A stretch of DNA of 64,000 nt from Gordonia jinghuaiqii (GTDB taxonomy: Bacteria; Actinomycetota; Actinomycetes; Mycobacteriales; Mycobacteriaceae), in the NCBI RefSeq assembly GCF_014041935.1, contig NZ_CP059491.1, positions 3,844,001 to 3,908,000 on the forward strand, read 5' to 3'. A program made the position numbers and the translations under genes. Under the pieces are notes generated by a model. The model saw nothing but the letters and a program-made list of their open reading frames with translations. It had not been told where the DNA came from and ran no database searches. Of this stretch, positions 1 through 13,655 are shown in pieces; positions within the stretch are counted from its first letter, which is position 1, and the number at the start of each line of letters is the position of its first letter.

Positions 1-2501
<2,501 letters not shown>

Positions 2502-2535
2502 CGTGGATCGAGTTCCTCACCTGTAGAAAACACAC

Positions 2536-2571
2536 GGAATCCGGCCCGTGCGAAAGCACAGACCGGATTCC
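2536..2571 (-). terminator. Hairpin after hpf
   Basis: A 9-bp perfect inverted repeat (GGAATCCGG / CCGGATTCC) with an inner GTG/CAC pairing lies between the hpf stop and the secA start. Read on the minus strand it is followed by GTGTGTTTTC, a moderately T-rich tract, so it could act as a terminator or attenuator ahead of secA. Confidence 0.5.
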
Positions 2572-2673
2572 ATGGTACCGAGGTGAGCTGAGCAGACCCT
2601 GATCGGATCGGTACCGTGTCACGACTTGGTGGTCGTGAGGCAGTTCACCGCCTCTCCCGATCAGCCCGCGAGG

Positions 2674-3495
2674 TCACGTCAGACGGATGAGCCCGTAGTC
2701 GAACGCATGCCGTCGGTACACCACGGAGGCCTTGTCGGTCTCCTTGTCGTGGAACAGGAAGAAGTCGTGTCCCACGAGCTCCATCTCGTAGAGCGCGTCG
2801 TCCACGGTCATCGGTACCGCGGTGTGTTCCTTGACGCGGACGATCTGACCGGGCGCGTACTCGTCGACCCCGTCGTCCCATTCCCCGCGGGCCGTGGCCT
2901 CGAGCATGCCCGGGTCGCCGACGTGCCCGTCCACCGTCAACTGGTTGTCGCGCAGCAGGGGCGCACCGACCTCGGTGGCCTGGGCGACCGACAACGGCCG
3001 GCGGTTGCCGTGGTGCACGCGCCGACGGTCCTTGACCCGGCGCAACCGGGACTCGGCCTTGTCCAGTGCGTGTTCGAGAGCGGCGTAGAAGTTCTCGCCG
3101 GAGGCCTGCGCGCGCACTATCGGGCCCTTGCCCGTCGCGGTGATCTCGACCTGCTGACAGACCTTGGACTGCCTTCGGTTGCGTTCGTGGTTCAGCTCGA
3201 CGTCGAATCGGTAGATCGTCGGGTCGAAGCGCTCGAGGCGAGCGAGCTTGTCGCCGACGTAAGTGCGGTAGTGGTCGGGTATTTCGACGTTGCGGCCGGC
3301 GAACACGACCTTCGCGGTGGGTTCGGCGGGTTCGTCGGAGTCCACCGTTCCCGGTGGGCGGACGAAGGCGAACTCCGGATCGTAGGTATCGGTCTCTTCG
3401 GATCGGCTATCGGGCTCGAGGCCCTCCTCCACTGTCGGCCTGGGGTCGGCGACCTTGGGTTCGCGCTGGCCTTTGCGATGGATGACTGTGGACAT
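2674..3495 (-). CDS. hpf: Ribosome hibernation promoting factor, long form (HPF/RaiA family)
   Basis: A 273-residue ribosome-binding protein that stabilises resting 70S or 100S ribosomes. The N-terminal S30AE domain spans about residues 61-157 (from AKVVFAGRNVEIPDHYRTYV, with a basic helix near KDRRRVHHGNRR). The C-terminal dimerisation domain covers about 205-273 (IVRVKEHTAVPMTVDDALYE through the terminal DYGLIRLT). Both domains together define the long, self-dimerising form. AGGAGG lies 7 bases before the ATG. The first 60 residues are an acidic, low-complexity extension not present in typical HPF. The neighbour is secA, as in M. tuberculosis. Confidence 0.95.
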   Translation of the reverse strand: MSTVIHRKGQREPKVADPRPTVEEGLEPDSRSEETDTYDPEFAFVRPPGTVDSDEPAEPTAKVVFAGRNVEIPDHYRTYVGDKLARLERFDPTIYRFDVELNHERNRRQSKVCQQVEITATGKGPIVRAQASGENFYAALEHALDKAESRLRRVKDRRRVHHGNRRPLSVAQATEVGAPLLRDNQLTVDGHVGDPGMLEATARGEWDDGVDEYAPGQIVRVKEHTAVPMTVDDALYEMELVGHDFFLFHDKETDKASVVYRRHAFDYGLIRLT

Positions 3496-3895
3496 TCAAC
3501 TACCTCCTGAATTGTCCCGGCTACGGATGGATCATCGTGATCTGTTGTCGCACTGATGATTTGATCGACACCGAGGATGTGTCCATGCCAGCTGACAGCT
3601 GACACTCAACGACAGGGGCATCACCTCCCGACAAAAGCGGTCACGGCCGGCGTGGAGAACGTGTCACGACTCCGCCCGGCAACCTGCTGTACCCCCGACC
3701 GTAGCCGCAAGTTCGGGTATCGGCCACGTTTACCGGGCCGGTGTCTGCATGTCGGGACAAACCGAGCACAAGGTCCCGACCGGGGTGGGCCGTGTGGTCC
3801 GGCCGGATGACATCCGCGGGGCGTCGGCGTCAGGTTGTCCACATCCTCGGACGCAGCCGCGCCGCATCTGTCCGTCCGCGCCCTAACCTCATCGC
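3496..3895. other. Intergenic region between divergent hpf and the ComF-type gene
   Basis: Four hundred bases without a supportable gene. It must hold promoters for hpf (minus) and the phosphoribosyltransferase gene (plus), but no convincing -35/-10 pair stands out. A short direct repeat of CAGCTGA occurs at 3589-3602. Nothing else is evident. Confidence 0.5.
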
Positions 3896-4567
3896 ATGAC
3901 CTGGCGACGGCAGGTGTTCGACGCGGGAGCCGACCTGGTGTTCCCGCTGCTCTGCGGCGGATGCGGACGACCGGGCACCCGGTGGTGCCCGCGGTGCGAG
4001 GCCGCGCTGTCCGACACCCCCATCGCGGCCCACCCCAGGATGTCGCCGGGGGTCGCGGTCTGGGCGCTCGGACACTACCGAGGTCCCCATCGGCAGGCGA
4101 TCATCGCGATCAAGGAACACGATCGGCGTGATCTGATCCCGCCTCTGGGTCGCGCACTCGCGCGCGGCATCCGCGTACTGGCCGGTTGGGGTGAACTACC
4201 CGACGCCGAGCGCCTGCTCCTGGTGCCCGCACCGACTCGTCCGATGACCGCCCGACGCCGCGGCGGTGACCCCGTGACCGCACTCGCCCGTTCCGCGGCG
4301 CCGGCCCTCGGGAGCCGGGTGCAGGTGGCCTCTCTGCTCGTGACGTCGTCGACCGCACGCGACTCCGCCGGACTCGACGCCCGGTCGCGGGCGCGCAACC
4401 TGCGTGGCGCCGTACGACTCCGCGCCGGCGTTCCGCCCCCGACCGGTGCGGCCGCGCTGCTCATCGACGACGTGATGACCACTGGCGCCACGGTCGCGGA
4501 GTCGGTCCGGATCCTCGGTGACGCCGGAATCGGCGTCGCGGCCGCGGTGGTGCTCGCCGCTGCCTGA
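3896..4567 (+). CDS. ComF family phosphoribosyltransferase-like protein
   Basis: A 223-residue protein of the ComF/GntX family. It begins with a zinc-ribbon-like CxxC...CxxC pair (Cys20, Cys23, Cys31, Cys34). The type I phosphoribosyltransferase fold ends with the PRPP-binding signature LLIDDVMTTGAT at about residues 188-199. ComF members are linked to DNA uptake or processing in some bacteria, but the reaction is not established in actinobacteria. The gene converges on lpqB with only 5 bases between the two stop codons. In M. tuberculosis the corresponding gene (Rv3242c) runs with lpqB and hpf, so its orientation here is reversed. Confidence 0.88.
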   Translation: MTWRRQVFDAGADLVFPLLCGGCGRPGTRWCPRCEAALSDTPIAAHPRMSPGVAVWALGHYRGPHRQAIIAIKEHDRRDLIPPLGRALARGIRVLAGWGELPDAERLLLVPAPTRPMTARRRGGDPVTALARSAAPALGSRVQVASLLVTSSTARDSAGLDARSRARNLRGAVRLRAGVPPPTGAAALLIDDVMTTGATVAESVRILGDAGIGVAAAVVLAAA

Positions 4568-4572
4568 GATCC

Positions 4573-6372
4573 CTACGGCAGGACGGGGATGGCGCCCGGG
4601 ATCATCGCGGGCTCGACCTCGGTCCAGTACTGGTCGGGCTGTCCGTTGCTGCTGCCGAGGCGGAGTACGCCGCGCTGATCGCCGATGTAGATGGTCGAGG
4701 CGTTGGCGACCACCGCCCGCACGGGCGGTGAGACGTTGCCGCTGAGCAGACCGACGGCGGGCATCCCGTTGATCGTCAGCTGGACGACCGGCGATTCGGG
4801 TGCTTCGCGCGCGATCATCAGCGTCGTCGGCGACGCCCAGTCCAGCGACACCGCACGGTTGCCGATGTTGTAGGCCGCGATCCGCGGACTCGTCAACGAC
4901 ACCTGACCTTCGGCGTTCGTGGACAGCACCGCGAACACGATCTGCCCGCCGACGACGAGCGCAGCCCGGACCCCGTCGGGCGCGACCTGCATCTCCGTGA
5001 TGGCCCCCCGCGCCACCGTCGGGATCGACGACGCCTCGACGGGCACGGTCTGAGTGCCGTCGTCGTCGCGCTGCCATTGCGTCGGCTTGCCGTCGACGAC
5101 CACCCACACGGTGTTCTCGTCGGCGCCGAACGACGGGCGGGTGATGGAGACACCGCTGACGATGGGGCCGACGTCGCCGCCGTAGTCGCCGATGACGGCC
5201 TCCACCCCGCGGCCGGGGGCGGCCACCGTGCGAACGGCGGCGACCCGCGACCCGTTGTCGGAGATCGTCGCCGAACGCAGGGTGCGCGACGACCCGAGCG
5301 GACCCCGGACCGGAACCGTCGCGGTGTCGGTGACCGCGCGCAGGGCACCCTCGGCCACGATGTTGAGTCCGACGTCGGTGGGCCGCACCGCGGTCGGATC
5401 GAAGGCACGGACGTCGGCGGCCTGCCATCCCGACGCACGTTCGGCGGCCAGCGGCGCGCCGTCCGCGTCGATCACGTACGGTCCGGCGATGTCGGCCCCG
5501 TCGAGCGTCCAGATGATCTGCGCCGCGAGCACGGTGCGGTCGCGGATGGGCGCGTTGCCGATGCCGTCGAGGTCGACGCGGACGCCGCCACCGGCCAGCC
5601 CGACGACGGGTCCGCGCAGAGTGGCGCCGTTCGGGAAGCCGCTGTCGACGGCTGCGGCGAGATCCGCGGCGGGTCCCGCGATGAGCCGGTTCACCAGCAC
5701 CGTCGGGTCGGTCGCCTGTCCGGCGTACAGCCAGCGCGGGTCCGGTACGAGACGCCGACCGGTGCGGTCGGTGAAGTACAGCGACACCGGCCGGTAGGTG
5801 TTGTCGAACTGGTCGCGGTCGATCATCGTCCCGTTGGGCAGCGGGCCGTCGATGTGCCATTGATCGCCCGACCGGGTGAGGCTGATGCTGGTCTCGACGC
5901 GTCCCGACGCCGGGAGCAGCTGACCGTCGGACTTGAGTGTGCCGACGTTGTCGCCGATGAGACGCATGCGCACCGAGTCCTCGTTGCGCTGGTCGACGAA
6001 GGTGTTGATCTCGTCCAGGATCAGCGCATCGCCGCGGTCGTCCCACTGCTCGGAGGCCACCGGGGTCAGGAAGGCGCGGGCCGCGCGATGTCCCGAATCG
6101 GGGTCGACGGTGGACTTGAGGAACGCCCGCACGAGCGCCTCCGGATCCATGTCGGACTGCGGTACCGGGACCGCGTTGGTGGCCCCCTCCCGTTCGAAGG
6201 ACTTGATCGGCTGCGGAGAGGAGTTGTCGGGGATCGACCCGCACGCGGTGACCACGAGCAGCGCCGCGAGCGACAGCACGACCGCCAGGACGCCGCTGCG
6301 CCTCCCGCGCCGGCGGTCGGCATGATCACGGATGTCCGGGCGGGGACGTCCCGACCCGGTCCCGACGCTCAT
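4573..6372 (-). CDS. lpqB: Lipoprotein LpqB, MtrAB-associated
   Basis: A 599-residue lipoprotein that in mycobacteria interacts with the extracellular part of MtrB and modulates MtrAB signalling in cell-envelope and division control. A basic N-terminus and hydrophobic segment lead to the lipobox VTAC with Cys44. A GerMN-type domain follows in the middle (for example [21 protein letters not shown] and [13 protein letters not shown]), and the C-terminal half is a beta-propeller-like LpqB domain. The start overlaps the mtrB stop by 4 bases, so the two are translationally coupled in the order mtrA-mtrB-lpqB. Confidence 0.96.
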   Translation of the reverse strand: MSVGTGSGRPRPDIRDHADRRRGRRSGVLAVVLSLAALLVVTACGSIPDNSSPQPIKSFEREGATNAVPVPQSDMDPEALVRAFLKSTVDPDSGHRAARAFLTPVASEQWDDRGDALILDEINTFVDQRNEDSVRMRLIGDNVGTLKSDGQLLPASGRVETSISLTRSGDQWHIDGPLPNGTMIDRDQFDNTYRPVSLYFTDRTGRRLVPDPRWLYAGQATDPTVLVNRLIAGPAADLAAAVDSGFPNGATLRGPVVGLAGGGVRVDLDGIGNAPIRDRTVLAAQIIWTLDGADIAGPYVIDADGAPLAAERASGWQAADVRAFDPTAVRPTDVGLNIVAEGALRAVTDTATVPVRGPLGSSRTLRSATISDNGSRVAAVRTVAAPGRGVEAVIGDYGGDVGPIVSGVSITRPSFGADENTVWVVVDGKPTQWQRDDDGTQTVPVEASSIPTVARGAITEMQVAPDGVRAALVVGGQIVFAVLSTNAEGQVSLTSPRIAAYNIGNRAVSLDWASPTTLMIAREAPESPVVQLTINGMPAVGLLSGNVSPPVRAVVANASTIYIGDQRGVLRLGSSNGQPDQYWTEVEPAMIPGAIPVLP

Positions 6373-8045
6373 TCGGCGCCCACCCCGGTGCCGCCGGCAA
6401 CCCGGCCGGCAGCCTTGGCGCCGGACGTGCGCGGCATCGAGCCCACGGACTTCAGCGGGAGCGGCGAGCCGAGGACCTTGTGTCCGCGCACCAGCGGGAG
6501 GGTCAACCGGAAGCAGGCACCCTTGCCCGGCTCGCCCCAGGCCTCGAGCCGGCCCTGATGCAGCCGGGCGTCCTCGATGCTGATGGCGAGTCCGAGCCCG
6601 GTGCCGCCGGATCGTCGAAAACGCGACGGGTCCGAACGCCAGAACCGGTTGAACACCAACTTCTCCTCCCCCGGGCGCAGCCCGATGCCCTGATCTCGCA
6701 CGGTGATCGCCACCGCGTCGCCATCCGAGCGCATGGTGAGGGTCACCGGTTTGCGTTCCCCGTGATCGATCGCGTTCGCCAGCAGGTTGCGCAGGATGCG
6801 TTCGACGCGGCGCGGGTCGATCTCGGCGAGTACCGGCTCGGCCGGGAGATCGAGGATCAATTCGGTTCCGGTCTCCTCGGCCAGGTGTCCCACGGTGGCG
6901 AGCGCACCGTCGATCGGGATCGCCATGTCCATCCGTTCGGCGGCGAGCTCGGCCATACCGGCGTCGTGCCGCGAGATCTCGAGAAGCTCGTTGAGCAGCG
7001 TCTCGAACCGGTCGAGTTCCTTGTCCAGCAACTCCACCGAGCGCTTGCGGACGGGGTCGAGGTCCTCACGTCCGTCATAGAGGACGTCGGAGGCCATCCG
7101 CACCGTGGTGAGCGGCGTGCGCAGCTCATGGCTGACGTCGGAGGTGAACTGGCGCTGCAAGCCGCCGAACTCCTCGAGATGGGTGATCTGTTTGGACAGG
7201 CTCTCGGCCATGTCGTTGAACGACATGGCGAGCCGGGCCATGTCGTCCTCGCCGCGGACGGGCATTCGTTCCTTCAGCCTGCCGTCGGCGAACCGGACGG
7301 CGATCCGCGAGGCCGACCGCACCGGGATGACGACCTGACGCGACACCAGCCAGGCGATGGCCGCGAGGAGGCCGAGCAGCACGACGCTGCCGGTGAGCAG
7401 GGTTCCGCGGACGAGGTCGAGGGTGTTCTGCTCCGCGGTCAGCGGGAAGACGAGGTACAGCTCGAGTCCGGGGACCGACGCGTTCGTCGGCGAACCCACG
7501 ATGAGGGCGGGCGCCCGCCCGCCCGAGCCGTCGGGGACCTGCGTGTACTGGTAGGCGACCTGACCGCCGCGAACCATGTCCCGAAGGTTCGTCGGTATCT
7601 CGGCGGTGGGTCCGACGCCACTGGCCACGCTGTCTCCCGAGGCGCCGGGAACGAGAAGAACGGTGTCGAAGGCACCGACCGTGCCCGAGGACTGACCGGT
7701 GTCGGCATCGCGGTCGGTCAGCAGCGATCGGGTCTGGCGGAGCCGGTTCTGCACCGACATGTTGCCGCCGCCGCTCGACAGGTCCCGTTCGACAGAGATG
7801 CGTGCGCGGTCGATCTCCTCGGTCGCCGCGGCAAGCTTCACGTCGAGCAGCCGATCGGTGATCTGGGAGACGAGGACGAAACCGAGAATGAGGAGCACGA
7901 CGACCGACAGCACCAACGTGGACACCACCACCCGTAACTGCAGCGAGCGCCGCCAGATGTGCCCGAAGGCACGTCCGACAGCGCCGGCAGTGCGGGTGAA
8001 GCGTCCGAAGGTGCTGTTGACCCGTCGTCGAGATCGACCGATCAC
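6369..8045 (-). CDS. mtrB: Sensor histidine kinase MtrB
   Basis: A 558-residue membrane sensor kinase that phosphorylates MtrA. One transmembrane helix lies at about 38-62, an extracytoplasmic sensor domain at about 63-210, and a second helix at about 212-235. A HAMP domain follows, then the H-box [11 protein letters not shown] with the phospho-accepting histidine near residue 306. The N box ([10 protein letters not shown]) and G boxes ([15 protein letters not shown]) of the ATPase domain come next. The start overlaps the end of mtrA by 4 bases and the stop overlaps the start of lpqB, giving a tightly coupled operon. Confidence 0.97.
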   Translation of the reverse strand: MIGRSRRRVNSTFGRFTRTAGAVGRAFGHIWRRSLQLRVVVSTLVLSVVVLLILGFVLVSQITDRLLDVKLAAATEEIDRARISVERDLSSGGGNMSVQNRLRQTRSLLTDRDADTGQSSGTVGAFDTVLLVPGASGDSVASGVGPTAEIPTNLRDMVRGGQVAYQYTQVPDGSGGRAPALIVGSPTNASVPGLELYLVFPLTAEQNTLDLVRGTLLTGSVVLLGLLAAIAWLVSRQVVIPVRSASRIAVRFADGRLKERMPVRGEDDMARLAMSFNDMAESLSKQITHLEEFGGLQRQFTSDVSHELRTPLTTVRMASDVLYDGREDLDPVRKRSVELLDKELDRFETLLNELLEISRHDAGMAELAAERMDMAIPIDGALATVGHLAEETGTELILDLPAEPVLAEIDPRRVERILRNLLANAIDHGERKPVTLTMRSDGDAVAITVRDQGIGLRPGEEKLVFNRFWRSDPSRFRRSGGTGLGLAISIEDARLHQGRLEAWGEPGKGACFRLTLPLVRGHKVLGSPLPLKSVGSMPRTSGAKAAGRVAGGTGVGAE

Positions 8046-8719
8046 GGCGGGCCGGCCTTGTAGCCGACCCCCCTCACCGTCAGAACGACCTCTGGATTCT
8101 CCGGGTCGGTTTCGACCTTCGCGCGTAACCGCTGGACATGCACGTTGACGAGTCTAGTGTCCGCCGGATGGCGGTAACCCCACACCTGCTCGAGCAGGAC
8201 ATCGCGGGTGAACACCTGACGCGGCTTGCGGGCGAGTGCCACCAGCAGATCGAACTCCAGCGGGGTGAGCGAGATCGGCACGCCGTCACGGGTGACCTTG
8301 TGCGCAGGCACGTCGATCTCCACCGGGCCGATGGAGAGCAGCTCGGCCGGCTCTTCGTCGGTCCGGCGCAGCCGCGCACGCACCCGGGCCACCAGTTCCT
8401 TGGGCTTGAACGGCTTCACCATGTAGTCGTCGGCGCCGGATTCGAGTCCGAGCACGACATCCACGGTGTCGGACTTCGCGGTCAGCATCACGATCGGCAC
8501 ACCGGAATCGGCACGCAGGACACGGCACACGTCGATGCCGTTCATGCCGGGGAGCATGAGATCGAGGAGGACGAGGTCGGGGCGGATCTCCCGGACGGCG
8601 GTCAACGCCTGTGTACCGTCGCCGACCACGAAGGGTTCGAAGCCCTCGCCACGCAACACGATCGTCAGCATCTCGGCGAGAGCGGCGTCGTCGTCGACGA
8701 CAAGGATGCGGGGCTTCAT
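8042..8719 (-). CDS. mtrA: Response regulator MtrA
   Basis: A 225-residue OmpR/PhoB-family regulator and partner of MtrB; in mycobacteria it controls replication, division and wall-hydrolase genes and is essential in several species. The receiver domain has the acidic pocket VVDDD near the start, phospho-acceptor Asp53 ([10 protein letters not shown]) and Lys in LTAKSD. The winged-helix DNA-binding domain ends in [11 protein letters not shown], nearly identical to the M. tuberculosis protein. The ATG at 8719 matches the family length of about 228 residues. The frame stays open upstream to 8824, but that part has no family resemblance. Confidence 0.97.
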   Translation of the reverse strand: MKPRILVVDDDAALAEMLTIVLRGEGFEPFVVGDGTQALTAVREIRPDLVLLDLMLPGMNGIDVCRVLRADSGVPIVMLTAKSDTVDVVLGLESGADDYMVKPFKPKELVARVRARLRRTDEEPAELLSIGPVEIDVPAHKVTRDGVPISLTPLEFDLLVALARKPRQVFTRDVLLEQVWGYRHPADTRLVNVHVQRLRAKVETDPENPEVVLTVRGVGYKAGPP

Positions 8720-8815
8720 GCTCCCAATGGTGACATCATCGTGATTCAACCGTGGTGATCGACGCGCCGAGACGGACATTCCGACCCGATCTGTCCCACC
8801 ACATAGACTCCCGGC

Positions 8816-9451
8816 GTGGGTCAATTGATTGCCGTGGAAGGGCTCGACGGCGCGGGTAAGAACACGTTGGTCACCGGTCTGGTCGACAGGTGGACGACAG
8901 CCGGGCTACGGGTCGCCAAGTTCACCTTCCCGCGTTACGGGCAGTCGGTCACCGCCGACATCGCCGCGGAGGCCCTCCACGGGTCGCACGGCGATCTCCG
9001 GGACAGCGTCTACGCGATGGCACTGCTCTTCGCACTCGATCGCGCCGGCGCCGCCGATGACATCACCGCCGCCACCGCGGCCAACGACATCGTGATCCTC
9101 GACCGCTACGTCGCATCCAACGCGGCCTACAACGCCGCTCGGCTCGACCAGGGCTCGACCGGTGAGGTGGTGCGCTGGGTCGGCGAGCTCGAGTTCGGCC
9201 GATTCGGCATGCCGGTCCCCGATCGTCACGTGCTGCTGGGGGTGCCGGCCGAGGTCGCCATGCGCAGGGCCGCCGCCCGCGCGGACGGCGATCCGACGCG
9301 TGCACGCGACGCCTACGAACGCGACAGCGCCCTGCAGCTCCGCGTCGACGCGGTGTACCGGGAACTCGCCGAGACCTCGTGGATGTCGGTGTGGAACCGA
9401 TTCGACGGCGAGGACGTCCAATCTCTGTCCGACCTCCTCGCCGCCGGCTGA
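8816..9451 (+). CDS. tmk: Thymidylate kinase
   Basis: A 211-residue dTMP kinase that converts dTMP to dTDP for DNA synthesis. The P-loop is EGLDGAGKNT (about residues 8-17). The DRYVASNAAYNAARL segment holds the DR(Y/X) motif and matches mycobacterial Tmk, as does FPRYGQSVTADIAAEALHG. The start is GTG at 8816. The gene diverges from mtrA across a 96-base gap. In M. tuberculosis tmk is co-directional with mtrA, so a local inversion separates the two arrangements. Confidence 0.96.
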   Translation: MGQLIAVEGLDGAGKNTLVTGLVDRWTTAGLRVAKFTFPRYGQSVTADIAAEALHGSHGDLRDSVYAMALLFALDRAGAADDITAATAANDIVILDRYVASNAAYNAARLDQGSTGEVVRWVGELEFGRFGMPVPDRHVLLGVPAEVAMRRAAARADGDPTRARDAYERDSALQLRVDAVYRELAETSWMSVWNRFDGEDVQSLSDLLAAG

Positions 9452-9583
9452 TGGGAATTCACCCTGGTGGCAGACCGGCCGCGTGTGTCACCCACGAGGT
9501 ACGGGTGTCGTTCGAATGACGACGCCGGTGCCGCACCCACCTCACTTGGATAGCCTTGGAACAACGATTGCGGAGGGGGTCTC

Positions 9584-10441
9584 ATGACCTATCAGCCGCC
9601 ACCCCCCGGTGGCACACCGCCGCCGTACGGACCGGGGCAGCCCGATCGGTCCGGCCGCCCCGGCCACGGCCCCCAGGGCCCCGGCGGCCCCCGCCCGCAG
9701 GGTCCCGCCCCACGGTTCGGACCGCAGCAACCCGGTCGCTACCCGCCCGGCGGGGGTGTCCCGCCGTATGGCCGTCCACCGCAGCAACCCGGGCAGTTCG
9801 GGGCCCCGGCCGGTCCCCATGGACCCGGCCGGTACGGCGGTTCGCCCTACGGCCCGGGACAGCCGCAGTTCGGCGGGCCGCCCGGTCCCCCGTTCGGTCC
9901 GCCGCCCAGACGTAACACCGGGGTGATCGTGGCATGGGTGACGGGGGGCGTGGCCGTCGTGGCGGTCCTCGCCCTCGTGCTGATTCTCGTCGTGGGCCGG
10001 TCGGGCTCGGGCGAGTCCGCGGTGGCAACCGAGTCGACGTCGACTGCCACGGAACCGGGTGGCGCCGGGGCGAATACCCCGTCGCCGGGCACCGGTGCCG
10101 GTCCGGAGACGACCGACAACGCGGCGCTGTCGGAGATTCGCGCCGCGTTGCTGGCCTACATCAACGCCCGAAACGCCCGCGACGTCGGGCTCATGCGGGC
10201 GGCGGTCTGCACCCAGTCCCGCGAGCGGATCGACGGCGCCCCACCCGCCGATGGCGGCGACATCGTGCTCGACGGCTTCCTCGAGACCGTGTTCGACGGC
10301 AACGTCGCGCAGTCCGAGGTGGTCAGCCACCTCGAAAAGGGAAGCCGGAGAACAGATTCGGAGAAATCCAACGAGCGCTTCCTCAAGGAGCAGGGCGCCT
10401 GGATCTACTGTCCCGACGCCGAACCCGACATCGGCACGTGA
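9584..10441 (+). CDS. Pro/Gly-rich single-pass membrane protein with extracytoplasmic domain
   Basis: A 285-residue protein of unknown function. Residues 1-108 are Pro/Gly-rich with repeated PYGPGQP-like units. One transmembrane helix follows at about 110-134 (GVIVAWVTGGVAVVAVLALV). A Ser/Thr/Pro linker and a C-terminal domain of about 100 residues (from ALSEIRAALLAYINARNARD, containing two cysteines) complete it. The C-terminal part looks like the small NTF2-like or DUF4878-type folds common behind such anchors in mycolata; this is a resemblance only. A strong hairpin terminator lies just after the stop. Confidence 0.75.
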   Translation: MTYQPPPPGGTPPPYGPGQPDRSGRPGHGPQGPGGPRPQGPAPRFGPQQPGRYPPGGGVPPYGRPPQQPGQFGAPAGPHGPGRYGGSPYGPGQPQFGGPPGPPFGPPPRRNTGVIVAWVTGGVAVVAVLALVLILVVGRSGSGESAVATESTSTATEPGGAGANTPSPGTGAGPETTDNAALSEIRAALLAYINARNARDVGLMRAAVCTQSRERIDGAPPADGGDIVLDGFLETVFDGNVAQSEVVSHLEKGSRRTDSEKSNERFLKEQGAWIYCPDAEPDIGT

Positions 10442-10454
10442 GCCCGTAGGACGA

Positions 10455-10484
10455 GAAGAGCCCCGCTTCGCAGCGGGGCTCTTC
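10455..10484. terminator. Bidirectional intrinsic terminator
   Basis: A perfect 12-bp inverted repeat, GAAGAGCCCCGC / GCGGGGCTCTTC, with a 6-base loop lies between the convergent Pro-rich gene and ahcY. On the plus strand it runs straight into a T-containing tract (TTCTGTC). It can serve both genes. Confidence 0.85.
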
Positions 10485-10533
10485 TTCTGTCAGGCGTCTT
10501 CTGTCAGGCGTCTTCTGTCAGGCGTCTTCTGTC
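10484..10533. repeat. 14-bp tandem repeat at the 3' end of ahcY
   Basis: The unit CTTCTGTCAGGCGT occurs three times head to tail (10484-10497, 10498-10511, 10512-10525) with a partial fourth copy. It starts inside the terminator arm and ends 3 bases before the ahcY stop codon. Confidence 0.95.
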
Positions 10534-10536
10534 GGG

Positions 10537-12006
<1,470 letters not shown>

Positions 12007-12050
12007 CTGATCCCCTTGTCGTTCGCCGTCGGGCGCCTCTTGATGCAGCG

Positions 12051-12078
12051 CGTATACCTTCGATCCAGGCTATCCGAC
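12051..12078 (-). promoter_or_regulatory. Possible ahcY promoter
   Basis: On the minus strand TATACG (12051-12056) is a fair -10 hexamer about 45 bases before the ahcY start. The matching -35 position is poor, so this is a weak call. Confidence 0.3.
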
Positions 12079-12098
12079 GACGCCGGGGAGACCAGTGC

Positions 12099-13655
12099 TC
12101 AGGTGTCGCGCAACGGACCGCCGTCACCACCGGCGGTGTCGACCGCCACCCCGTCCGTCCCGACCTGCTCACCGCGCTCGCGCCGGGCGAAGACCGAGTT
12201 GCGGTAGCCGTAGCAGAAATACACGACGATGCCGAGCACCATCCACACCACGAACCGGATCCAGGTCTCCACCGAGAGATTGAGCATCAGCCAGAGGCAG
12301 GCGAGTATCGACAGGATCGGGACGAGCGGAACGAGGGGAACCCGGAAGCCGCGTTCGAGGTCCGGTCGGGTGCGGCGCAGGATGAGCACCCCGACGCTCA
12401 CCAGCACGAATGCGAAGAGGGTCCCGATGTTGACCATCTCCTCCAGAGTGCCCATCGGGAAGAATCCGGCCAGCACACCCGAGATGATGCCCACCAGGAT
12501 GGTGAACCGCACCGGCGTGCCGCGCTTGCCGGTGTGCGCGAGTCCGCGGGGCAGCAGTCCGTCGCGTGCCATGGCGAACCCGACGCGCGTCTGACCGAGC
12601 AGCAGAACCATCACGACGGTTGTCAGGCCGGCGAGGGCGCCCAGGTCGATGACCCATCCCGCCCACGTGACCCCGTGCACCTCGAATGCGGTGGTGAGGG
12701 TGGCGCTGGACACCTCTCCGGTGACCGGGTCGGTCTTGTCCGCGAGCTCCGGGTAGGGCACCATCCCGGACACCACCAGGCTCACCGCGACGTAGAGGAC
12801 GGTCACGATGGCCAGTGAACCCAGGATGCCTCGCGGCATCGCCTTCTGCGGGTTCTTGGTCTCCTCCGCTGTGGTGGCCACGACGTCGAATCCGATGAAG
12901 GCGAAGAACACCAGCGATGCCGCGGCCAGCAGGCCGTACCAGCCGAAGGTGCTGCCCTCGGCGCCGGTGATCGCCGAGAAGAGCGTCTGGTGCAGACCGT
13001 TGGCGTCCTCGTCGGGACCGGCAGCGGGCGGCACATAGGGATCGAAGTTCTTGGCCGAGATGTAGAAGGCACCGACCACGATCACCAGCAGCACGACCAT
13101 CACCTTGATGGCGGTGATGACGAGCGACACCCGTGAGGACAACTTGGTGCCGAGCGCGAGCAGAACCGTCAGCACGGCTATCAGCAGCACCGCGCCCCAG
13201 TCGAAGCTGACGGAGTCGGTGATCTGTATCGACGCCGCGGAACCGATGACGTTGCCGAGGTAGAGCGACCATCCCTTGGCGACCACCGAGGCCGCGAGCG
13301 CGAACTCCAGGATGAGATCCCACCCGATGATCCACGCGATGAACTCGCCGAAGGTCGCGAAGGTGAACGTGTAGGCGCTGCCGGCGACGGGCACTGTCGA
13401 GGCGAACTCGGCGTAACACAGGGCGGCGAGTGCGCACGCGATCGCGGCGAGCACGAATGCCAGCGACACCGACGGGCCCGCGAGGTTGCCTGCGGTGCGC
13501 GCGGTGAGGGTGAAGATTCCGGCACCGACCACGACCGCCACACCGAACACGGTGAGATCCCACGAGGTGAGGTCCTTGCGGAGTTTGGTGTCCGGATCGT
13601 CGGTGTCGCTGATCGATTGTTCGACCGACTTGACGCGTTTGAACGGACTACTCAT
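12099..13655 (-). CDS. APC-superfamily amino acid permease (cationic amino acid transporter type)
   Basis: A 518-residue polytopic membrane protein with about twelve hydrophobic segments. The N-terminal block VVVGAGIFTLTARTAGNLAGP is the glycine-rich first half-helix of the APC family. The segment FFAFIGFDVVATTAEETKNPQKAMP in the middle is the conserved signature of the CAT/YhdG branch. It probably imports basic or other amino acids by proton symport; the exact substrate cannot be read from sequence. Its neighbours, ahcY and the ESX operon, do not suggest a joint role. The start is ATG at 13655, with AGGGAGG a few bases before it. Confidence 0.9.
   Translation of the reverse strand: MSSPFKRVKSVEQSISDTDDPDTKLRKDLTSWDLTVFGVAVVVGAGIFTLTARTAGNLAGPSVSLAFVLAAIACALAALCYAEFASTVPVAGSAYTFTFATFGEFIAWIIGWDLILEFALAASVVAKGWSLYLGNVIGSAASIQITDSVSFDWGAVLLIAVLTVLLALGTKLSSRVSLVITAIKVMVVLLVIVVGAFYISAKNFDPYVPPAAGPDEDANGLHQTLFSAITGAEGSTFGWYGLLAAASLVFFAFIGFDVVATTAEETKNPQKAMPRGILGSLAIVTVLYVAVSLVVSGMVPYPELADKTDPVTGEVSSATLTTAFEVHGVTWAGWVIDLGALAGLTTVVMVLLLGQTRVGFAMARDGLLPRGLAHTGKRGTPVRFTILVGIISGVLAGFFPMGTLEEMVNIGTLFAFVLVSVGVLILRRTRPDLERGFRVPLVPLVPILSILACLWLMLNLSVETWIRFVVWMVLGIVVYFCYGYRNSVFARRERGEQVGTDGVAVDTAGGDGGPLRDT

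Noticed and set aside
4196..6244. A 682-codon minus-strand frame overlapping lpqB and the ComF-like gene
   Set aside because: The composition is extremely Arg-rich, typical of a shifted frame in GC-rich DNA. lpqB itself has a lipobox and family domains.
10484..10533. Possible CRISPR array
   Set aside because: The repeat unit is only 14 bp with no spacers and no cas genes nearby. It is a simple tandem repeat.
12007..12098. SAH or SAM riboswitch ahead of ahcY
   Set aside because: The leader is under 60 bases after the likely start site and shows no long conserved pairing. No recognisable aptamer core was found.
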